From positions 1,538,501 to 1,602,500 of the forward strand of contig JAUPFL010000001.1 in NCBI GenBank assembly GCA_030562215.1: a stretch of 64,000 bases of DNA, in the 5' to 3' direction. Each line of letters starts with the position of its first letter. Positions within the stretch are counted from its first letter, which is position 1. Shown in pieces: positions 57,497-64,000 of the stretch. The notes below the pieces were generated by a model. That model saw only the letters and a list, made by a program, of their open reading frames with translations, was not told the DNA's origin and did not search any database. The DNA is from Peribacillus frigoritolerans (GTDB lineage: Bacteria > Bacillota > Bacilli > Bacillales > DSM-1321). A program made the translations under genes and the position numbers.

Positions 57497-58732
57497 ATGG
57501 AGAATTATAATAGTGAGGAGCAAGTCAGAGTCAATGCAGAACGGAAAAAGGGTAAGTCTCTTTGGTTAGCTAGCCTTGTTTCCGGAACGGTTGCTTCTAT
57601 GGTTACATCGTCTGTATTTCTATTTGGCGGAGACTTTATAGATCAAGGGAAAAGTTCAGTGAATGAGTCAACCGAAACGGCAGGTGTACAGCAAACGGAC
57701 AGTGTTGAAAAGGATAAAAGTGTCACGGCGGAAAAGTTATCGACAAGTACGGATTCAAATGATAGGGCAGAGATGGTCGAATCAGCATCCAAATCGATTG
57801 TAGGGGTCGTGAATTTACAGGAGATGCAAAACCAGAACCCGTACCAGCGGCAAAGCACGGAGAGCGAAACGGTTGAGAGCGGAACCGGCTCAGGGGTCAT
57901 TTATAAAAAGGCTGATGGAAAAGCCTATATCATCACGAACAATCATGTTATTGAAGGAGCTAAGGAAGTCGAAATTTCATTGTATGATGGACAAAAGGCA
58001 ACGGCAGCTGTTGTCGGGGCTGATGCTTTGACGGATTTAGCGGTTTTGACAATTGATGCCTCGAAAGCACCGGAGGGAATTAAATTCGGGAATTCTGATA
58101 GCATGCGTCCAGGTGAAGAAGTATTGGCAATTGGCAACCCACTTGGACTTGATTTTTCACGATCGGTTACACAAGGAATCGTCAGTGCGACCGGACGCAC
58201 CATTTCAGTCGATACCTCGGATGGGGAGTGGGCACTTGATGTCCTTCAAACAGATGCAGCGATCAACCCTGGAAATAGCGGTGGTGCATTGATCAACACC
58301 GCTGGGGAAGTGATCGGCATAAACAGTCTGAAGATTTCCGAAAACGGTGTGGAAGGCTTGGGGTTTGCCATACCAAGTAATGATGTGATTCCGATTGTTA
58401 CGGAACTGATTGAAAATGGAAAGATCGCGCGCCCGTATTTAGGAGTAAGTTTGGCCAGTATAGAAGAACTGCCGCAATATTACATTCAAAATGTTCCAGA
58501 AGCTGCAGAATCCGGCGTAATGGTGACGAGTATAGAAGCGGGCTCGGCTGCGGCGAACGGAGGGCTTAAGCAACAGGATATCATTGTTGAGATTGATGGA
58601 ACGAAAATAAATACTGCCGCGGCATTAAGGAAATACTTATATACTGATAAGAAAATCGGCGATAAAGTAAAAATTAAAGTATATCGAGGTACTGAAGAGA
58701 AAACGGTAACGATAACCTTACAAAAACCATGA
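57497..58732 (+). CDS. HtrA/DegP-type serine protease with PDZ domain
   Basis: Intact 411-residue membrane-anchored quality-control protease. One N-terminal TM segment (LVSGTVASMVTSSVFLFGGD), a Ser/Thr-rich linker, then the trypsin-like domain: His150 in IITNNHVIEGAKEV, Asp180 in DALTDLAVLTID and Ser261 in INPGNSGGALIN. A PDZ domain follows (PYLGVSLASIEELPQYYIQN, then GGLKQQDIIVEIDGTKI). AGGAGGG precedes the ATG. It probably degrades misfolded exported proteins; the CssRS-type control seen in Bacillus is not evident in the promoter. Confidence 0.93.
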   Translation: MENYNSEEQVRVNAERKKGKSLWLASLVSGTVASMVTSSVFLFGGDFIDQGKSSVNESTETAGVQQTDSVEKDKSVTAEKLSTSTDSNDRAEMVESASKSIVGVVNLQEMQNQNPYQRQSTESETVESGTGSGVIYKKADGKAYIITNNHVIEGAKEVEISLYDGQKATAAVVGADALTDLAVLTIDASKAPEGIKFGNSDSMRPGEEVLAIGNPLGLDFSRSVTQGIVSATGRTISVDTSDGEWALDVLQTDAAINPGNSGGALINTAGEVIGINSLKISENGVEGLGFAIPSNDVIPIVTELIENGKIARPYLGVSLASIEELPQYYIQNVPEAAESGVMVTSIEAGSAAANGGLKQQDIIVEIDGTKINTAAALRKYLYTDKKIGDKVKIKVYRGTEEKTVTITLQKP

Positions 58733-58739
58733 AAAATGG

Positions 58740-58768
58740 TAGGCCCCTGATTATTCATCAGGGGCCTA
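58740..58768 (+). terminator. htrA terminator
   Basis: TAGGCCCCTGA pairs with TCAGGGGCCTA; the tail is T-poor but the stem is strong. Confidence 0.7.
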
Positions 58769-58815
58769 AGTTTGTGGACAAAAAAGGGTTCTATCTAAAT
58801 TCAAAGTTGATTGAA

Positions 58816-58860
58816 CGGAGGGTACGAGACTCCTGCGGGAAAAGCGAGTGCCTGGAGTGA
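58816..58860. repeat. Fragment of an interspersed intergenic repeat
   Basis: GGAGGGTACGAGACTCCTGC followed by GGGAAAAGCGAGTG is the core of an imperfect hairpin repeat found many times in Bacillus-group intergenic DNA. Only one truncated copy is seen here; the partner arm is lost after GCCTGGAG. Confidence 0.6.
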
Positions 58861-59097
58861 AAAACAACGCCCAAATTGTACAAACCCCTATTTAATAGTA
58901 TACAAAAGGGTTACTATCAAGAAAAATAGATAGTGTATTTGCACTGTTTTACAAATTATTCATATAGTCTTGAATACCTAAAAGTGAATGGTGGCGCCTT
59001 CTATTTGTCAAGGTTTTCATCGTGGATATGTTAAAAAATAGAAAAGATTTGACAAATTTGTGAAATGTCATAAAATAGAAAGAAAGGGGATGAAATT

Positions 59098-59289
59098 ATG
59101 GAAGCTAATCAGAAGATGTTAGATGCAGTGAAATGGGTATCGGGCACAGGTTGTGTAATCGGAATTATTATTTTTGCTTTAAGCTTTTTTGTAAGCGATT
59201 ACAATAAGGATTATATATTTACCGCTGTTGGAATCGCCATCACACTAAGCGCAGCTGCCATTTTTCTAGTTGGTATATTTTTGTCCTGA
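59098..59289 (+). CDS. Small membrane protein (63 residues)
   Basis: Intact. AAAGGGGATG lies upstream of the ATG. Two hydrophobic helices, VIGIIIFALSFFV and IFTAVGIAITLSAAAIFLVG, joined by a short charged loop (SDYNKDY). One cysteine precedes helix one. No family recognised; two-helix proteins of this size are often stress-induced membrane peptides. Confidence 0.6.
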   Translation: MEANQKMLDAVKWVSGTGCVIGIIIFALSFFVSDYNKDYIFTAVGIAITLSAAAIFLVGIFLS

Positions 59290-59703
59290 CAGAAGAAATG
59301 GTAATGAATACACATAAAGGTGAAAGAATTGAACCGGAAACGACTAAAATCATAAAAATGAAATCAAAGACTAAAACTCATACAAAAAGAAGTACGGAAT
59401 TCAGTAACTAAAACCAGGAATATAGCGTAATAAACTGGCTTACTATCATCAGATTCACCAACATGTTTGAACAAAACCAGCTGTTTTGTTTATCAGGGAG
59501 CCAATTTGATTCCAACCATTGAGTGCGCTTTCATATCATTTGTATCGATAAATTTTAATTCAATACAATACACGGCACTCGTTATGCATCAAAAAATATT
59601 TCAAGCAACCCTTTGTATTAAACGGAATACATAAGATGTGCTTGGATATTCAAACCAAACTGCCCGAAATGCAGAAATAACTTTACATTTCGATAACCAC
59701 GAG

Positions 59704-59733
59704 AAAAGGACATTTTTAAAAAGTCCTTTTTTT
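59704..59733 (+). terminator. Terminator-like hairpin
   Basis: AAAAGGAC and GTCCTTTT arms with a T tract; no gene directly upstream. Confidence 0.5.
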
Positions 59734-60375
59734 GTGGTTTTTTTATTGCACTTTTACTTGAAGATACAAAAGGGAAGATTTTGGGCTCCAATGGCGGGGT
59801 TGATTGAACCACCAAATGTACTTTTCTGTGAAATGGTTTCAATCCTGTCCTACTGACTGATTAACAAGACTAGTTGCAACAAGTTTGACCTTCAACGGCT
59901 GTTTAAGAATACTGACAGGGGAAAAAGTATTGCGAGGGAAAAGAAACAAATTACACACCCGGTGTTTCCTTATATATATATAATATTTGACCAGTGTTGG
60001 ATCATAAGAGTATTGAAACATGAATACAACATCGTTTCCAATGCGGCTACCAATTATCAACTTCCATGGACAAGTATGAAAAACCGTTTTAAATCATGTT
60101 TTCCAACGATAAATACATACTTGACAGGATAGGTAATATAATTCATATTCTTGAGGGGGTTGAGGCAATATACACGGTGAAAATAATGTGGAATTTTTAT
60201 TTCATTATATTAGAGTAATATTAAACGGATAGTGGATCGGTAAAAAATACAATCATGTACTGATAAGTGAATTTTCATAGGTATGTTATTAAACAATTAT
60301 TATATTTCATTTGCTGAAGATTTTCGAACATTTCAGTTCATTTACCATCTTCTTACTGCTCTTTAATGAACTTTA

Positions 60376-60391
60376 TGTGACAGATGTCACT
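60376..60391. promoter_or_regulatory. FNR/CRP-type box upstream of qoxA
   Basis: TGTGACAGATGTCACT matches TGTGA-N6-TCACT, the Bacillus FNR consensus, as a palindrome with GTGACA/TGTCAC arms. It is 119 bases before the qoxA start. Oxygen-responsive control of the terminal oxidase is the obvious reading; binding by another CRP-family protein is possible. Confidence 0.6.
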
Positions 60392-60509
60392 TTGTATTGT
60401 CTTTTTTGACTTGGGATTAATATTGGTATGTCGGGGTTTGTGAACATGGTAACACTTTGTCCGAATAATTACCAATTGGAATTTTATTATGTAAGAAAGG
60501 GGTAGTACT

Positions 60510-61439
60510 ATGAAAATAAAATGGGCTCTATTAACTATACTTTTTACTATTGCCACTGTGCTAACCGGTTGCGATAACCCATTAATGGTCTTGGACCCTA
60601 AAGGGCCAGTAGCTGCAACACAAGCAGATGTTATTATGATTTCGATATGGACAATGGCCTTTGTCGTCCTTGTCGTTATGGTACTGTATATCTTCATGAT
60701 AATGAAATATCGTGCTTCCAAACAACGTGATGATTATGAACCGCCTCATATTGAAGGAAGTAAAGTTCTTGAAATAATTTGGGTTGCGATCCCAATTTTA
60801 ATCGTCGCTTTCCTATCCGTTGTTACTGTTAAAACTACAAATGAAGTTGAGGCAACACCTAAAGGATACGGAGATCAAGAACCTTTAATCATTTACGCTT
60901 CATCTTCCAACTGGAAGTGGCATTTTAGTTATCCGGAAGAAGATATCGAAACAGTCAACTATCTGTTTTTACCTACTAACCGACCAATTGAATTTAAACT
61001 TTACTCATTCGGTCCAATCTCAAGTTTCTGGATTCCGCAACTTGGAGGACAAAAATACGCGATGTCGGACATGGTTAATACGTTGCACTTAGCAGCTGAT
61101 GTACCAGGAGAGTATATGGGTCGAAATTCAAACTTCAGTGGTTCAGGTTTTGCTCAGCAAACGTTCAACGTTAATGTACTGTCTCCAGAAGATTACGATA
61201 AGTGGGTAGATGAAATTAAAGCTACTGCTAAACCGATTACTGAGGAAAAATTCAATGAATTATTAAAACCTGGTCATGTGGGACAATCCACTTACACTGG
61301 AACTCACTTAGAGTTTTCGCCAGCTCCTGAAGGGGAAAATGCTGGTCATGACCACGGATCTTCTGATACTGAAGAAAATGATTCCAAGGATTCACACGAG
61401 GAACATTCAGAACACAGCAACATGAATCATGATCACTAA
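60510..61439 (+). CDS. qoxA: Quinol oxidase subunit II (QoxA)
   Basis: Subunit II of the menaquinol-oxidising haem-copper oxidase. Lipoprotein signal with lipobox VLTGCDNP (Cys21), two TM helices (MAFVVLVVMVLYIFMIMKY and LEIIWVAIPILIVAFLSVVT), then an extracellular cupredoxin domain (NWKWHFSYPE, FGPISSFWIPQLGGQKYAMS). The CuA cysteines of cytochrome c oxidases are absent, as expected for a quinol oxidase. The C-terminus is His/Asp/Glu-rich and may bind metal. GAAAGGGG precedes the ATG. Confidence 0.95.
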   Translation: MKIKWALLTILFTIATVLTGCDNPLMVLDPKGPVAATQADVIMISIWTMAFVVLVVMVLYIFMIMKYRASKQRDDYEPPHIEGSKVLEIIWVAIPILIVAFLSVVTVKTTNEVEATPKGYGDQEPLIIYASSSNWKWHFSYPEEDIETVNYLFLPTNRPIEFKLYSFGPISSFWIPQLGGQKYAMSDMVNTLHLAADVPGEYMGRNSNFSGSGFAQQTFNVNVLSPEDYDKWVDEIKATAKPITEEKFNELLKPGHVGQSTYTGTHLEFSPAPEGENAGHDHGSSDTEENDSKDSHEEHSEHSNMNHDH

Positions 61440-61512
61440 GAATTAATTTCGTTCGATAAAACAACTAGGTTTACAAGATAAGGAATATTTTCCTGAAAGG
61501 AGTCACAAAAGT

Positions 61513-63458
61513 ATGGATTACTTTGATCGATTTGCCGTACCTCATCCAAGTCCTGCGATTTATGCATCCATGGTTGCCATTGGTTTAACCATGATCGCGG
61601 TTGTTGCCGGAATTACCTATTTTAAAAAATGGGGTTACTTATGGCGTGAGTGGTTAACAACGGTTGACCATAAACGTATTGGTATCATGTACATCTTGGC
61701 AGCACTGCTTATGCTCTTCCGTGGTGGCGTCGATGCACTTATGATGCGTGCTCAAACGGCTATTCCAGATAACGGTCTTTTGGATGGACAGCATTATAAT
61801 GAGGTATTTACAACACACGGGGTCGTCATGATCCTATTCATGGCTATGCCATTCATCATTGGGTTAATGAACATTGTTACACCATTGCAAATTGGAGCGC
61901 GTGACGTAGCATTCCCACGTCTGAACGCAGTAAGCTTCTGGTTATTCTTCATGGGGGCAATGCTATTTAACATCTCTTTCGTAGTCGGTGGTTCCCCTGA
62001 TGCAGGTTGGACATCTTACTTCCCGCTGGCAAGTAACGATTTCAGTGAATCAGTAGGTTCGAACTATTACGCGATTGCAATTCAAATAGCTGGTATCGGT
62101 ACATTACTGACTGGTATCAACTTTATCGTAACAATCTTGAAAATGAGAGCACCTGGCATGAACTTAATGAAAATGCCAATGTTCACATGGTCTATTTTGA
62201 TCACAAACTTCATCATCGTTTTCGCTTTCCCTGTATTGACAGTGGCACTTGCGTTGATGACAATGGATCGTCTATTCGGAACTCAATTCTTTACGATGGC
62301 CAATGGCGGTAGCGATATGCTTTGGGCGAACTTGTTCTGGGTTTGGGGACATCCTGAAGTTTATATAGTAATTCTTCCAGCTTTCGGTATTTACAGTGAA
62401 ATCATTTCGACATTTGCACGTCGTAACCTGTACGGGTATAATTCGATGGTTATCTCCATGGTAGCTATTTCTACTCTATCTTTCATTGTATGGGCTCACC
62501 ATTTCTATACAATGGGTCACGGTGCAATGGTTAATGGTATCTTCTCGATTACCACGATGGCAATTGCCGTCCCAACTGGTGTTAAGATTTTCAACTGGTT
62601 GTTCACACTTTGGAAAGGTAAAATCGTATTTACCGTTCCAATGCTATACTCTTTAGCTTTCATTCCGATTTTCACGCTCGGTGGGGTAACAGGGGTAATG
62701 CTTGCAATGGCAAGTGCTGACTACCAATACCATAATACAATGTTCTTAGTAGCTCACTTCCACTACGTTTTAATCCCTGGTACTGTATTTGCCGTACTTG
62801 CTGGTTTCACGTACTGGTGGCCAAAAATGTTCGGTTTCATGTTGAGCGAAAAAATTGGGAAATGGTCGTTCTGGTTCATTACAATCGGCTTTAATGTAAC
62901 ATTCTTCCCGATGTTCATCACTGGTTTAGATGGGCAGGCACGTCGTATGTATACGTACTCTGAATCAACAGGGTATGGTCCATTGAATATGCTCTCTTTC
63001 GTTGGAGCGATTGGCTTGGCAATAGGTTTTGCACTTATTGTGTACAATATTTATTGGAGCACACGTTATGCGTCAAGAAATATTTCAAACGATCCATGGG
63101 ATGCGCGTTCTCTAGAGTGGGCTACACATACACCAATCCCTGAATATAACTTTGCAATTGTGCCAACAGTTGATTCTACAGAAGCATTCTGGGATGCAAA
63201 GAAAAAGGCTTTAAATTATTTGGCGGTAAAGTAGAAAAGATCCATATGCCAAATAACAGTGGTGTGCCGTTTATCATGAGCTGTATCTTCTTCGTTTGGG
63301 GCTTTGCGTTGGTATTCAGCATGTGGATCATTGCAATCATTGCAACGATCGGTATCTTTGCTTGTATGATTCACCGTTCATTCGAAAAAGATCACGGACG
63401 TTATATCTCTGTTGAAGAGATCGAAGAAACTGAAAATAAATTGCGAGGTGCTAAGTAA
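61513..63458 (+). CDS. qoxB: Quinol oxidase subunit I (QoxB), frameshifted near the C-terminus
   Basis: Catalytic subunit with the haem-copper centre; pumps protons while reducing oxygen. His ligands are in [25 protein letters not shown] (CuB His-Tyr), [14 protein letters not shown] and [10 protein letters not shown]. The first frame ends at 63234; one base in the A run at 63202-63206 restores [20 protein letters not shown] and the last two helices, giving about 649 residues. The stop overlaps the qoxC start (TAATG). Confidence 0.95.
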
Positions 63459-64000
63459 TGAAAATAGATAACTCGCTGCCACTAGAATATAGCACGGAAG
63501 AAAATCGCTTAAAGATTTTTGGATTCTGGATTTTCCTAGGAGCAGAAATAGCTCTTTTCGCTACACTGTTCGCAACTTACTTTGTATTAGTTGATGGAAC
63601 TGGAAATGGTCCAACAGGGGAACATCTTTTTAAACTCCCAACCCTGATGTTTCAAACAATCTTTCTTTTAACCAGTAGTTTTACCATTGGTCTTGGAATC
63701 AATGCAATGAGACTTGGAAGGCAGAAAGCAACGATTGGTTTCTTCATCATCACCCTTATTCTTGGTTTAGGCTTCTTGGGAGTCGAAATTTACGAATTCG
63801 TGGAGTATGTACATGAAGGGGCAACCATTCAAACAAGTGCTTTCTTATCTAGTTTGTTTACATTACTAGGTACGCATGGAGCTCACGTTACACTTGGTTT
63901 ATTCTGGGAACCTTCATCATCATGCAGATCAAAAAGCGCGGTATGACTCCAGAAACAACAAACAAGGCTTTCATCTTTTCACTTTACTGGCATTTCTTAG
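63458..64000 (+). CDS. qoxC: Quinol oxidase subunit III (QoxC), partial and frameshifted
   Basis: Subunit III, five-helix membrane protein. RLKIFGFWIFLGAEIALFAT, TIFLLTSSFTIGLGINAM and LGTHGAHVTLGLFWGTFIIM are typical. One G is missing in the run at 63906-63908, after which the frame continues IIMQIKKRGMTPETTNKAFI to the edge of the window. The gene continues beyond base 64000; qoxD is expected next. Confidence 0.93.

Larger units (their letters stand above)
58733..59097. other. Intergenic region with a fragment of a Bacillus interspersed repeat
   Basis: No gene is seen. It holds the htrA terminator, then a short sequence known from Bacillus intergenic repeats, and AT-rich DNA ahead of the small membrane protein gene. 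Confidence 0.55.
59290..60509. other. Long intergenic region ahead of qoxA
   Basis: About 1.2 kb with no convincing gene; a 37-codon frame near 59299 lacks a good ribosome site. A terminator-like hairpin lies at 59704-59733 and a TTGACA near 60121. The FNR-like box is at 60376-60391. Confidence 0.45.

Noticed and set aside
59299-59412. 37-codon Lys/Thr-rich frame after the small membrane protein gene
   Set aside because: Weak ribosome site and low-complexity composition; not supported as a gene.
60121-60149. TTGACA with CATATT as a qox promoter
   Set aside because: It is about 360 bases before qoxA with a weak -10; the promoter could not be placed with confidence.

Overview
The window is low-GC Firmicutes DNA, most like Bacillus or Peribacillus: Gram-positive Shine-Dalgarno sites, frequent TTG and GTG starts, SAM and T-box leaders, a FapR-like box and a qoxABC operon. 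No rRNA or tRNA gene was seen, and the species cannot be fixed from sequence alone. About 30 genes are broken by single-base shifts, nearly all at homopolymers. This looks like uncorrected read error, so I annotate the restored genes and give the shift positions.

Accessory region, about 1.3-16.4 kb. Helicase debris is followed by an Sfp-type phosphopantetheinyl transferase, a MarR regulator with a two-domain carboxymuconolactone-decarboxylase-like protein, a small cationic peptide ORF and a 14-TM exporter. Next is an unusual biosynthetic operon: LuxE-type acyl-protein synthetase, IscU-like scaffold, NifS-like cysteine desulfurase, free acyl carrier protein, fatty acyl-AMP ligase, an ACP-KS polyketide synthase whose acyltransferase is shortened and lacks its catalytic serine, and an FAD/NADPH monooxygenase. 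Together these suggest a fatty-acid-primed, possibly sulfur-containing metabolite. An IS6-type element and a truncated gene mark the right edge.

Sugar region, 16.6-25.2 kb. A binding-protein ABC importer, a LacI regulator, a ThuA-like protein, two Gfo/Idh/MocA oxidoreductases and a TIM-barrel isomerase/epimerase share LacI-type operators. The set fits oxidative (3-keto) glycoside catabolism.

Middle region, 25.2-41 kb. A GC-rich PadR/DUF1048/ABC export module lies between two arrays of the same ~21-bp repeat. After it come rluF, a DMT exporter, an aldo/keto reductase, T-box-controlled brnQ, a TPR-dynamin-like GTPase and a SAM-riboswitch-controlled ribose-type ABC importer.

Right region, 41-64 kb. 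An HxlR regulator with a quinone-reductase-like flavoprotein, a hydrolase and a FapR-boxed fabH paralogue precede an NCS1 permease that diverges from a GntR-led catabolic operon (luciferase-like monooxygenase, DUF1185, hydrolase, two aldehyde dehydrogenases, FMN reductase, YciI). Then come an XRE regulator, a lipoprotein, an HtrA protease and qoxABC, with qoxC cut by the window end.
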